A stretch of DNA of 16,123 nucleotides, taken from Rhodoferax sp. Lineage in GTDB: Bacteria > Pseudomonadota > Gammaproteobacteria > Burkholderiales > Burkholderiaceae_C. The notes under the pieces are model-generated. The model searched no databases, was not told the DNA's origin, and saw only the letters and a program-made list of their open reading frames with translations. The stretch is taken from NCBI GenBank assembly GCA_030683195.1, contig JAUXQA010000268.1:1-16123 (forward strand), in the 5' to 3' direction. Below are positions 6,624 to 15,228 of this stretch, in pieces; positions within the stretch are counted from its first letter, which is position 1; every line of letters begins with the position of its first letter. Made by a program: the position numbers and the translations under genes.

Positions 6624-8735
6624 ATGCCTAGCGGGTATCTTGGTTTGACCGCGTGGAGTTATGGCGTGGTGGGCGTGGTCTATCTTGCTTTTGCTGTGCA
6701 CCTCTGGCGGTTGGGTTATGCCGGTCTGAGACGCGAGCGCGCGAAGGCGCTGCTGTTTTTTGCCATTCTTTGTAGCGCGCTCTGGGGGGCCTCGGGGCTG
6801 GCATTGCTTTTGATTGGTGAGCCTGTTTTCCTGCTGCTCAGTGCCTTTTTTGACATGTTGCGTTATGGGCTTTGGTACGCATTTTTTCTGGCGCTCTTAC
6901 AACTGACATGGACGCAGCGCACCTTGTCTGGCATACGCTGGCTGCTCCCGGTGTCAGTGCTTCTTGTCACAGTTGGTTTGTTGTCCATATTGATTGTTTC
7001 GTTGCGCGTGGTGACGCCACCGGATGCTGCCCGCGTCATCCTGACTGTCTCCATGACAGCCCCGTTGTGGGCACTGGTCTTGCTTGAGCAGATTTTTCGC
7101 AACGTCAATGACGATGCTCGATGGAATATCAAGCCACTGGGTCTTGGGTTGGCTGGCGCTTTTTTGTTTGATTTGTATTTGTTTTCTCAGGCCGTTTTGT
7201 TCAACAGGCCTGATGGAGATGCCCTCAGCATTCGGGGTGCGGTGCACAGCGTGGTGGTGCCATTGCTGTGGCTGTCCATCAGCCAACGCAGTGACTGGGT
7301 GTCCGGTGTGCGCTTGTCTCCCAAGGCCGCGTTTCATTCCGCCACGCTCCTGATTGCTGGCGTGTATTTGATGTTCATATCGGCTGTGGGTTACTACGTG
7401 CGCTACTTTGGGGGTGAGTGGGGTCCGGCCTTGCAGTTGGCCCTGGTTTTTGTGGCATTGGTTGCCTTGATGGTGCTGGTGTTCTCGGGCTCCCTGCGCG
7501 CCAAACTCCGCGTTTTTTTGGGCAAGCATTTTTTCCGCTACCGCTTTGACTACCGTGAGGAGTGGCTGAAATTCACCCACACATTGTCTCCCCGGAATGC
7601 GCCTGAGGAAGTCGGTCAACAAGTCATTCGGGGGCTGGCTGACATGCTGGAGAGCCCTGCTGGTGGTCTGTGGATGAAGGCGCGTGGCGACAGTGCCTTT
7701 CGACAGACTGCGCGCTGGAATCTCGCGCAAAGCCTCGATCCTGAAGAAGCCAATTCGCCACTGTGCCAGTTCATGGTGAGCAGTGGATGGGTGATCAATC
7801 TGGAGGAATATCGCTCCTACACGCGTCGCTACGGCTCACTGAGCTTGCCACCGTGGCTCCAGGACTTGCCTCAGGCTTGGTTGATCGTGCCTCTGATGAT
7901 GGGCGATGAGTTGATTGCCTTTGTGGTGCTGTCCAGTGCGCGCGCACGCATTGATGTGAACTGGGAGGTCAATGACTTGCTCAAGACCGCTGGCCAGCAG
8001 GCTGCCAGTTTTCTGGCGCAAATGCAGGCTACAGAGGAGTTGCTGGAAGTGCGCAAGTTTGATGCCTTCAATCGGATGTCTGCCTTTGTAGTGCATGACT
8101 TGAAAAACATCGTGACTCAGCTGTCACTGATGATGAAAAACGCCAAGCGCCTGGGTCATAACCCCGAGTTCCAGCAAGACATGTTGATGACGGTCGAAAA
8201 CTCGTTAGAGCGCATGCGCCAGCTCATGCTGCAGTTGAGGGAGGGGCGCACGCCCACAGGTACAGCATTTGGTGTGAATCTCGTCACCATCGCTCATCGG
8301 ATCAAGGCAGTGGCCGAGGGGCGCGGCAGAACGCTGGAGCTTCAATTGAGCGCGTCGGTGGTGACGCGCGGGCATGAAGAACGCCTGGAGCGGATCATTG
8401 GCCATGTGGTGCAGAACGCCTTTGATGCGACCGACCCCAGTGGGCGTGTCTGGCTCAACCTGGAACGACAGAGTGGGCTGGCGCGCATTGTGGTGGGTGA
8501 CACGGGCCAGGGCATGTCGCAAGACTTCATTCGGGACCGATTGTTCAAGCCATTTCAGACCACAAAGCGCTCAGGCATGGGCATTGGGGCTTATGAGAGC
8601 TTTCAGTATGTGCAGGAGTTGGGCGGGCGCATCAACGTGGACAGCGCGCCGGGGCGGGGCACCACAGTCGACATTCGCTTGCCCCTATTTGATGCCAAGA
8701 TCGGTTCGGACCTTCAGACTCTGGAGGTCGCATGA
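6624..8735 (+). CDS. prsK: XrtA/PEP-CTERM system histidine kinase PrsK
   Basis: This 703-aa membrane sensor kinase is paired with PrsR. The N-terminal third (to about 295) is hydrophobic, with roughly eight membrane spans and short loops and no large periplasmic domain, so it may sense something in or near the membrane. A GAF-like domain follows (about 325-465). The H-box is FVVHDLKN with His491; N598 lies in the N-box (HVVQNAFDA), GDTGQG (625-630) is the G1 box, FKPF (641-644) the F-box and GMGIGAY (651-657) the G2 box. All kinase motifs are intact, so it should autophosphorylate. The C-terminus overlaps prsR by four bases (ATGA), so the two are translationally coupled. Family knowledge: PrsK/PrsR act with RpoN to control PEP-CTERM and exopolysaccharide genes. 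The signal is unknown. Confidence 0.93.
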   Translation: MPSGYLGLTAWSYGVVGVVYLAFAVHLWRLGYAGLRRERAKALLFFAILCSALWGASGLALLLIGEPVFLLLSAFFDMLRYGLWYAFFLALLQLTWTQRTLSGIRWLLPVSVLLVTVGLLSILIVSLRVVTPPDAARVILTVSMTAPLWALVLLEQIFRNVNDDARWNIKPLGLGLAGAFLFDLYLFSQAVLFNRPDGDALSIRGAVHSVVVPLLWLSISQRSDWVSGVRLSPKAAFHSATLLIAGVYLMFISAVGYYVRYFGGEWGPALQLALVFVALVALMVLVFSGSLRAKLRVFLGKHFFRYRFDYREEWLKFTHTLSPRNAPEEVGQQVIRGLADMLESPAGGLWMKARGDSAFRQTARWNLAQSLDPEEANSPLCQFMVSSGWVINLEEYRSYTRRYGSLSLPPWLQDLPQAWLIVPLMMGDELIAFVVLSSARARIDVNWEVNDLLKTAGQQAASFLAQMQATEELLEVRKFDAFNRMSAFVVHDLKNIVTQLSLMMKNAKRLGHNPEFQQDMLMTVENSLERMRQLMLQLREGRTPTGTAFGVNLVTIAHRIKAVAEGRGRTLELQLSASVVTRGHEERLERIIGHVVQNAFDATDPSGRVWLNLERQSGLARIVVGDTGQGMSQDFIRDRLFKPFQTTKRSGMGIGAYESFQYVQELGGRINVDSAPGRGTTVDIRLPLFDAKIGSDLQTLEVA

Positions 8736-10093
8736 CCCCTGAAAAAACAGCTTCCCTCCTGATTGTTGAGGACGATCTGGCATTGCAGAAGCAGATCAAG
8801 TGGTCGCTTGACCGCTTTGACACTTTGACTGCCCATGACAGGGAGAGCGCTTTGGTTCAATTGCGCAAGTGTGCTCCGGCAGTTGTCACGATGGATTTGG
8901 GGCTCCCGCCCGATGCCGATGGTGTTTCTGAGGGCTTTCGCTTGTTGGGGCAAATTTTGGCCTTTGACCCAGACATCAAAGTGATCGTACTGACCGGCCA
9001 AAACGAGCAGGTTAACGCGTTGCGTGCGGTGGCCATGGGCGCTTATGACTTTTTTGCCAAACCCTTTGAGCCTGAGTTACTCAACCTGACCGTGGAGCGA
9101 GCCTACCGTCTGTTTGAGCTGCAACGTGAAAATCGACGGCTCCAGCAGGCGTACCAGCCCGATGCCTTGGCTGGGCTGATGACACGTGACCCGGAGGTCT
9201 TGCGGATTTGCCGCACCATTGAGAAGGTGGCCAGCAGCAATGCCACGGTGATGTTGTTGGGCGAGAGTGGAACTGGCAAAGAAGTATTGGCTCGGGGCCT
9301 GCATGGGGCATCACCACGGCGTGCCGAGAAATTCGTTGCGATCAACTGCGCTGCCATCCCTGAGAACTTGCTCGAGAGTGAGTTGTTCGGCTTCGAAAAA
9401 GGGGCATTCACAGGGGCTGCCAAGACCACGCTGGGCAAGATCGAGATGGCCAACGGCGGCACCTTGATGCTTGATGAAATCGGCGATCTGCCCTTTCCAT
9501 TGCAGGCCAAGCTGCTGCGATTCCTTCAGGAGCGGACCATTGAGCGCGTGGGCGGCCGCCAGGAAATTGCTGTGGATGTGCGCATTGTGTGCGCTACCCA
9601 TCAGGATTTGAACGCACTTGGCCAGGCAGGGCGGTTTCGCGAAGACCTGTATTACCGGCTTGCCGAAATTGTCATCAATATCCCGCCTTTGCGGGAACGT
9701 GTGGGCGATGCTGCCCTGCTGGCGCATGCGTTTGTTCGCCGCTTCGCCCAGGAGCAAAACCGGTCTGCCATGACACTCAGTGAGGAGGCTGTAAGGGCCG
9801 TTGAGAAGCACCCATGGCCAGGCAATATTCGCGAGCTGGAAAACCGCGTTCGCCGCGCCACCATCATGGCCGATGGCAGCCAGATCTCCAGCACCGATCT
9901 GGGTTTGAAGGAACTTGCACCAGACGACGCTGACAGCGTGCTGGACTTGCGTTTGATTCGTGACCATGCCGAGCGCAAAGCGATCGTGGCCGCACTCGGG
10001 CGCGTCAATGGAAACATGGCACGCGCCTCCGATTTACTAGGCGTGAGTCGCCCCACGCTTTACGACCTGATGCACCGCCTGGGTTTGAAATAG
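8732..10093 (+). CDS. prsR: Sigma-54-dependent response regulator PrsR
   Basis: This 453-aa NtrC-type activator has a receiver domain (about 8-125) with acidic residues E13/D14/D15, phospho-acceptor D55 (TMDLGLP), T88 and K110. An AAA+ domain (about 145-380) carries Walker A GESGTGKE (177-184), the sigma-54 contact loop GAFTGA (224-229), Walker B LMLDEIGDL (245-253) and an arginine-rich sensor region. A Fis-type helix-turn-helix ends the protein (NMARASDLLGVSRPTLYDLM, 428-447). Every residue needed for ATP-driven open-complex formation at RpoN promoters is present. Its start overlaps the prsK stop, fitting a cognate pair. Targets are probably the EPS and PEP-CTERM promoters. I found no convincing -24/-12 element inside this window, so its sites may lie elsewhere or be divergent from consensus. 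Confidence 0.95.
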   Translation: MTPEKTASLLIVEDDLALQKQIKWSLDRFDTLTAHDRESALVQLRKCAPAVVTMDLGLPPDADGVSEGFRLLGQILAFDPDIKVIVLTGQNEQVNALRAVAMGAYDFFAKPFEPELLNLTVERAYRLFELQRENRRLQQAYQPDALAGLMTRDPEVLRICRTIEKVASSNATVMLLGESGTGKEVLARGLHGASPRRAEKFVAINCAAIPENLLESELFGFEKGAFTGAAKTTLGKIEMANGGTLMLDEIGDLPFPLQAKLLRFLQERTIERVGGRQEIAVDVRIVCATHQDLNALGQAGRFREDLYYRLAEIVINIPPLRERVGDAALLAHAFVRRFAQEQNRSAMTLSEEAVRAVEKHPWPGNIRELENRVRRATIMADGSQISSTDLGLKELAPDDADSVLDLRLIRDHAERKAIVAALGRVNGNMARASDLLGVSRPTLYDLMHRLGLK

Positions 10094-10124
10094 TTTCTGG
10101 TACTTCCCATCTCAAGGAATCCTT

Positions 10125-12899
10125 ATGCGTTCAGTGAAAAAAGAGTCCTCAAAAGTTCTGTCAGTCTTGTTGGTGTCATTGCTGTTGGTGGCTTGTGGAG
10201 ATACCCCTGACGATTTGCTGCTGTCGGCCAGAGACTACTTGGCCAAGAGGGACAACAAGGCTGCAGTCATTCAGATCAAGAATGCCTTGCAAGCCAAGCC
10301 CGACTTGCCTGAGGCCCGGTTTCTATTGGGCAGCACTTTGCTGGAAGATGGCGACGCGGTGGGGGCGGAGACCGAACTGCGAAAAGCACTGGAGCTCAAA
10401 TATCCGCAGGACCCGGTCATACCCCGACTGGCCAAGGCGTTGCTGGCCCAAGGCCACGCGAAGAAGGTCGTAGATGAGTTCGCTCGCACGAGCTTAAGCC
10501 TGCCAACTGCCATGGCCGACCTTCAGATGTCGCTCGCGTCAGCGTATGCGGCGCAGGGCAAGGCTGACTTGGCCGAGCAAGCCTTGAATACTGCCCTGCG
10601 TGCTGACCCCGAATTCGCCCCTGCCTTGATTGCCCAGGCCCGTCAAAAAGCAGGTACCCGTGACTTCGACGGTGCGCTGGCCCTGATAGAGGGCGTTATT
10701 GCCAAGTCACCTGCGGATCATGAGGCTTGGAAGTTCAAGGGCGACCTTGTGTTGTATGCGAAGAATCAATCCGCTGAGGCTTTGGAGGCCTACCGGAAGT
10801 CAGTGTCTTTGAAGCCGGATTTTCTGGCAGGCCAGGCGGCCATCGCGGCCTTGTTGTTGCAACAGGGCAAACTCACGGATGCGGAGCAACAACTGGTTCA
10901 CATCAGGATGATCGCGCCGCGCCATCCCCAAACTCATCTGCTGGAGGCACAGCTGGCGTTCCAGAAAAAGGAGTATAGGCAGGCCAGGGAGTTTGTACAG
11001 CAGGTCTTGAGAGCCCTGCCAGCGAGTCTGCCTGCTCTGCAACTCGCGGGTGGCATTGAGTTGCAGCAGAACGCCCTGCAGCCCGCACAAGATTACCTGA
11101 GTCGGGCTTTGCAGATTGCACCCGAATTGAATCTGGCTCGCCGTCTGCTGGTGACCGCTTATTTGCGTGCGGGTCAGCAGGCCAAAGCGATGGCGACTTT
11201 GCTCCCGGGTCTGAACCGGGATAACGTGGATCCGGAATTGATGTCCGTCGCCGGGGAGGTCTATTTGCAAAGCGGAGACCTCAAGCAAGCGGAGCACTAC
11301 TTCGCCCAGGCGGCTCGACAGTCGCCAGAGAACGGCAAGAAACGAACGGCGCTGGCCGTGACCCATTTGATGGGCGGCCAAGTCGATGCTGCTTTTCAGG
11401 AGCTGCAAAACATTGCTGGCTCAGATGCTGGGGTGACGGCTGATTTGGCCCTGATCAACGCGCACCTGAGGCGTCGGGAGTTTGAAAAGGCCTTGAAGGC
11501 GGTTGACGGGTTGGAGAAAAAGCAGCCGAACCAACCCCTGGCTGCCCAATTGCGGGCCAGAACCTTGATGGCGAAAGGCGATCAGGCGGGGGCCCGAGCC
11601 AGCTTTGAGCGCGCCTTGGTGATCGATCCTGCGTATTTCGCAGCAACTGCGAGCCTTGCTGGCATGGACATGGCTGACAAAAAGCCTGAATTGGCCAAAA
11701 AGCGCTTTGAAGCGTTGGTCGTCAAAAATCCAAAAAGTAGCCGGGCCTATCTGGCGCTGGCTGATATCGCGGCCCGTTTGGGAGCCATCCCGGATGAAGT
11801 TGCCCGTCTCATGGGCAGTGCGGTGCAAGCCGAGCCCGACGACCCTTATGTACGATTGTTGTTGATTGACTTTCACCTTCGGAGCAAGGATTTGAAATCT
11901 GCCATCTCAGCGGCGCAAAACGCCGTGGCAGTCCTGCCGGAAAACGCCGATATTTGGGCTGCGTTAGGGCGAACACAGCATTTGGCAGGTGAGTTCAACC
12001 AGGCCATGGCCAGCTATAAAAAAATGGCCAGCTTGCAGCCCCGGTCAGCCCAGCCCTACCTGCGCATGGCAGAGGTTCAGTTGGCCGAAAAAAATCGCGA
12101 TGCCGCACTCCGTAGTCTGAAAAGCGCACTGGAGCTCAAGCCAGATTCGCTGGAGGGTCAGCAAGCTCTCATTGCACTGGACCTGGAGGAAAAACGGTTT
12201 TCGGAGGCGGTCACAACCGCCCGCATGGTGCAGAAGCAAAGGCCCAAGGAGGTGGCCGGCTATTTGTTGGAAGGCGATATTTACGCTGGTCAAAAAAATT
12301 GGGAGAACGCGTTGGCGTCTTACCGCGCCGGGCTGAAGCAGGTTCAGGCGCCTGAGTTGGCCGTCAAGCAGCATGCAGTGCTCCAGGCATCGGGCAAGGG
12401 GGCTGAAGCAGACAAGTTGGCCGCCACTTGGCAAAAAGACAATCCCAAAGACGCCTTCTTTCTGTTCTACCTAGGGGATAACGCCCTGTCCCGAAAGGAC
12501 TATCTGCAAGCCGAAAAAATGTATTTTTCCGTGACCCGGTTGTTGCCTAACCACGCAATGGCTTACAACAATTTGGCCTGGGTCAGCGGCAAACTCAAGC
12601 GGGAGGGCGCTTTGGCCTACGCCAAGAAGGCAAACGCCCTGGCTCCAAATCAGCCCGTTGTGATGGATACGCTGGCCATGCTGTTGTCCGAAAAAGGCGA
12701 CTATGCCCAGGCTCTGGCCCTGCAAAATCAGATTGTGGCCTTGCAACCACAGAACCCCTTATTCAAACTCAACTTGGCCAAGATTCACATTCAGGGTGGT
12801 CAGAAGGCATTGGCGCGCAAGGAGCTTGAGGCGCTCAGCCAACTGGGTGCCAAGTTTCCAGCGCAGTCGGAGGTTGCCGCACTTCTGACCGCCTTGTAG
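10125..12899 (+). CDS. prsT: XrtA/PEP-CTERM system TPR-repeat lipoprotein PrsT
   Basis: This 924-aa protein has a short basic N-terminus, a hydrophobic core and a lipobox LVAC with lipidated Cys24. The residue after it is Gly, not Asp, which fits sorting to the outer membrane. The rest is almost entirely tetratricopeptide repeats of about 34 residues, with recurring patterns such as RKALELKYP, RALQIAPELN, RALVIDPAY and SALELKPDS. It is full length for this family. Tandem TPRs make it a protein-binding scaffold, probably in EPS assembly, export or PEP-CTERM protein handling, much as TPR proteins do in other secretion systems (inference). An AGGA site precedes the ATG at 10125. It follows prsR by 31 bases with no terminator and precedes the protease by 13 bases. 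Confidence 0.93.
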   Translation: MRSVKKESSKVLSVLLVSLLLVACGDTPDDLLLSARDYLAKRDNKAAVIQIKNALQAKPDLPEARFLLGSTLLEDGDAVGAETELRKALELKYPQDPVIPRLAKALLAQGHAKKVVDEFARTSLSLPTAMADLQMSLASAYAAQGKADLAEQALNTALRADPEFAPALIAQARQKAGTRDFDGALALIEGVIAKSPADHEAWKFKGDLVLYAKNQSAEALEAYRKSVSLKPDFLAGQAAIAALLLQQGKLTDAEQQLVHIRMIAPRHPQTHLLEAQLAFQKKEYRQAREFVQQVLRALPASLPALQLAGGIELQQNALQPAQDYLSRALQIAPELNLARRLLVTAYLRAGQQAKAMATLLPGLNRDNVDPELMSVAGEVYLQSGDLKQAEHYFAQAARQSPENGKKRTALAVTHLMGGQVDAAFQELQNIAGSDAGVTADLALINAHLRRREFEKALKAVDGLEKKQPNQPLAAQLRARTLMAKGDQAGARASFERALVIDPAYFAATASLAGMDMADKKPELAKKRFEALVVKNPKSSRAYLALADIAARLGAIPDEVARLMGSAVQAEPDDPYVRLLLIDFHLRSKDLKSAISAAQNAVAVLPENADIWAALGRTQHLAGEFNQAMASYKKMASLQPRSAQPYLRMAEVQLAEKNRDAALRSLKSALELKPDSLEGQQALIALDLEEKRFSEAVTTARMVQKQRPKEVAGYLLEGDIYAGQKNWENALASYRAGLKQVQAPELAVKQHAVLQASGKGAEADKLAATWQKDNPKDAFFLFYLGDNALSRKDYLQAEKMYFSVTRLLPNHAMAYNNLAWVSGKLKREGALAYAKKANALAPNQPVVMDTLAMLLSEKGDYAQALALQNQIVALQPQNPLFKLNLAKIHIQGGQKALARKELEALSQLGAKFPAQSEVAALLTAL

Positions 12900-12912
12900 C
12901 ACGGGGAAGAGC

Positions 12913-13698
12913 ATGAAAACCTGGCTTGTTCTTTGTCTGGTGATGAACGCACTTTTTGCTGGGTCAGCTCGGGCTGATGTGTCTGCCGCCATTGAAAAAG
13001 TCAAACCGTCTGTTGTGATTGTGGGTACGTTCAAACCTACCAACAGCCCGCGATTTGCGTTGCGCGGAACCGGTTTTGTGGTGGGGCAGGATTGGGAGGA
13101 AGCGGGCAATTTGGTCATCACGAATGCCCATGTTCTGGAGCAACCTGCTCAGCTTGACCAGGATGCAGCGTTGGTGGTTCAGATTCGCGTGAGCCAGGGT
13201 GAGTGGCAGATGCGGCTGGCCACGGTGTTGGCAGTGGACAAGGCGCATGACCTGGCTTTGCTGCGCTTTGAGGGGCCGACCGTCCCTGCCCTCAAGATGG
13301 GGGATTCGGATCGGGTCAGGGAAGGTCAGTCCATTGCATTCATGGGCTTTCCAATAGGCGGCGTGCTGGGTTTTTCGCCGGTGACGCACAGGGGCATGGT
13401 CTCATCAATCACCGTTGCAGCGCTCCCTGCGCCAACAGCGGGCCAGCTCAATGACAAGACCATTCGCAAGTTACGATCTGGTGGGAACTTCCAGGTTTTT
13501 CAGCTTGATGGCACAGCTTACCCTGGCAACAGCGGCGGGCCCCTGTTTGACCCGGACACCGGTCAAGTGTTAGGGGTGGTCAACATGGTGTTCATCAAGG
13601 GCACACGGGAGTCGGCCTTGACGAATCCCTCTGGCATCACCTATGCCATCCCCTCCGGATTTGTCCAGCGATTGCTGGAGAGCAGCCGAGTTCAGTGA
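12913..13698 (+). CDS. Exported trypsin-like serine protease without PDZ domain
   Basis: This 261-aa protein begins with a signal peptide (basic start, hydrophobic LVLCLVMNALFAG, likely cleavage after ARA at 21), so it should act in the periplasm. The S1-type catalytic triad is intact: H73 in ITNAHVLE, D113 in AHDLALLR and S207 in YPGNSGGPLF. The fold ends soon after, so there is no PDZ or other regulatory domain, unlike DegP/DegS. It starts 13 bases after prsT behind a purine-rich site (GGGGAAGAG), and almost certainly shares its transcript. This placement suggests a role in the Prs/PEP-CTERM pathway, such as trimming an exported protein or controlling PrsT or PrsK (inference). It ends 24 bases from the convergent manC gene. 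Confidence 0.88.
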   Translation: MKTWLVLCLVMNALFAGSARADVSAAIEKVKPSVVIVGTFKPTNSPRFALRGTGFVVGQDWEEAGNLVITNAHVLEQPAQLDQDAALVVQIRVSQGEWQMRLATVLAVDKAHDLALLRFEGPTVPALKMGDSDRVREGQSIAFMGFPIGGVLGFSPVTHRGMVSSITVAALPAPTAGQLNDKTIRKLRSGGNFQVFQLDGTAYPGNSGGPLFDPDTGQVLGVVNMVFIKGTRESALTNPSGITYAIPSGFVQRLLESSRVQ

Positions 13699-13722
13699 TT
13701 TATCGTTGGTCGCTTATCCAGT

Positions 13723-15183
13723 TCATCGACCATACACATCTTCAAAACGAACGATGTCGTCTTCGCCCAGATACGAGCCGGATTGCACCTCAATCATCTC
13801 CAAAGGCACGCGGACGGGGTTTACCAGGCGGTGGGTGGTCCCCAACGGGATGAATGTGGACTGGTTTTCAGAGAGCAAAAATACGTCTTCTCCCCGAGTG
13901 ATTTTGGCTGTACCGCTCACCACGATCCAATGCTCCGCACGGTGGTGGTGCATCTGTAATGACAAGATGCCGCCTGGCTTGACCACAATGCGCTTGACCT
14001 GAAAGCGCTCGCCGGCGTCCACACCATCGTAAGAGCCCCAGGGTCGGTAAACCTTACGGTGGATGCTGCTTTCCGGACGGCCTTGTTGCTTCAGGTTGTC
14101 GACAATCTTTTTCACGTCCTGGGTTTTGTCCTTGTGAACCACCAGAATGGCATCGGCGGTCTCCACGACCACCAGATCACTCACGCCTACACATGCGATC
14201 AGCCGGCCTTCCGAAATGGCCAGCGTGTTGCTACAGTCTTGCAGCAACACGTCACCCTGAGCGACGTTACCTGTACTGTCTTTGGGTAATACTTGCCACA
14301 GAGCGTCCCAGGCGCCCACATCTGACCAGCCCGCTGCCAGCGGTATAACCACGCCGGGGGGCAGGTCGGTGCTTTCTGCACCCGCCGCAAGACGCTCCAT
14401 CACTGCGTAATCAATCGAGTCTGGCGGGCAGCTGGCGAAAACGGCCTTGTCGACTCGGGCAAATTCGCCATCGGTGGAGCCCTGATTCCAGGCGGTCTGG
14501 CAGGCCGCCAAAATATCGGGCCGGCAAACTTGCATGGAAGAGAGCCACACAGACGCCCGCATCATGAACAGACCACTGTTCCAGAGGTAAGTGCCGGCCT
14601 CCAGGTAGGTTTGCGCGGTAGTCAGATCCGGTTTTTCCACAAACCGGGCAATCAAACTGGCGCCGCTTTGTCCCGCTTCTGTGGGCGCTTGGTAAGCAGC
14701 CCCAGACTGGATGTAGCCGTAGCCCGTTTCGGGCGCTTCCGGCGTGATGCCAAAGGTGACAACGGCGCCTTGAGCCGCCAAAGCCGCGCCCTGGCTGACG
14801 ACGTTTTGAAAGGCTTTGATGTCGGTGATCACGTGGTCAGCCGGCATGACCAACAAGACGGGATCAGATTCATTTTTTATAGCTGCCAAGGCCGCTAAAG
14901 TAAGGGCTGGAGCCGTATTTCGACCTAAAGGCTCCAGCACAATGGTGCCGCTTTTTCCCAGCAGTCGAAGTTGCTCGGCAATGACAAATCGGTATTCTTC
15001 ACCGCATACGACCATGGGGGGCGCCAGGTCCAGGCCTGCGATGCCTTCAACCCTTCGGACTGTGGCTTGGAGCAGGGAGTCTTCACCAATTAGTGGCAGC
15101 AGTTGTTTGGGGTATTTCTCGCGAGAAAGGGGCCACAGGCGTGTGCCAGAGCCGCCTGACAAGATGACAGGTTGAATCAACAT
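13723..15183 (-). CDS. manC: Mannose-1-phosphate guanylyltransferase / mannose-6-phosphate isomerase
   Basis: This 486-aa bifunctional type II enzyme of the ManC/CpsB/AlgA group makes GDP-mannose from mannose-1-phosphate and GTP and can also interconvert fructose-6-phosphate and mannose-6-phosphate. The pyrophosphorylase signature GGSGTRLWPLSREKYPKQLL (10-29) is complete. RFVEKPD (180-186) and GRNTAPA (87-93) are as expected. The C-terminal cupin isomerase domain (about 376-486) starts with YRPWGSYD (379-386) and holds the metal-binding stretch LQMHHHRAEHW (409-419). Length is normal. It is 45 bases downstream of the second nucleotidyltransferase on the same strand and convergent with the protease gene. 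Its start lacks a strong ribosome site. Codons about 96-104 include TTA and ATA, unusual for the gene. It supplies GDP-mannose for the polysaccharide. Confidence 0.95.
   Translation of the reverse strand: MLIQPVILSGGSGTRLWPLSREKYPKQLLPLIGEDSLLQATVRRVEGIAGLDLAPPMVVCGEEYRFVIAEQLRLLGKSGTIVLEPLGRNTAPALTLAALAAIKNESDPVLLVMPADHVITDIKAFQNVVSQGAALAAQGAVVTFGITPEAPETGYGYIQSGAAYQAPTEAGQSGASLIARFVEKPDLTTAQTYLEAGTYLWNSGLFMMRASVWLSSMQVCRPDILAACQTAWNQGSTDGEFARVDKAVFASCPPDSIDYAVMERLAAGAESTDLPPGVVIPLAAGWSDVGAWDALWQVLPKDSTGNVAQGDVLLQDCSNTLAISEGRLIACVGVSDLVVVETADAILVVHKDKTQDVKKIVDNLKQQGRPESSIHRKVYRPWGSYDGVDAGERFQVKRIVVKPGGILSLQMHHHRAEHWIVVSGTAKITRGEDVFLLSENQSTFIPLGTTHRLVNPVRVPLEMIEVQSGSYLGEDDIVRFEDVYGR
14871..14925 (+). 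repeat. Weak second match to the repeat-like pattern, antisense in manC
   Basis: Read on the plus strand, this segment has ATAGCTGC near its start, then AGTAAGGGCTGGAG and a TATTTCGACCT end. This order resembles the segment at 3613-3679 (TAGC, GGC, GGCT-AG, GACCT). The encoded ManC residues include the conserved RNTAPA motif, so part of the likeness must be chance or constraint. Offered only as a candidate. Confidence 0.15.
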
Positions 15184-15228
15184 GGGTGCTGGATCTAAAA
15201 AAGGAAAATTATTTGATCGAGGCGAGCG

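Noticed and set aside
9311..9967. Open frame of 218 codons antisense to prsR
   Set aside because: It is the shadow of the highly conserved AAA+ domain, with no family signature or start signal of its own.
13707..13732. Inverted repeat TGGTCG / CGACCA at the convergent ends of the protease gene and manC, as a bidirectional terminator
   Set aside because: The stem is only 6 bp with a 14-base loop and no T-run on either side, and one arm lies inside manC.
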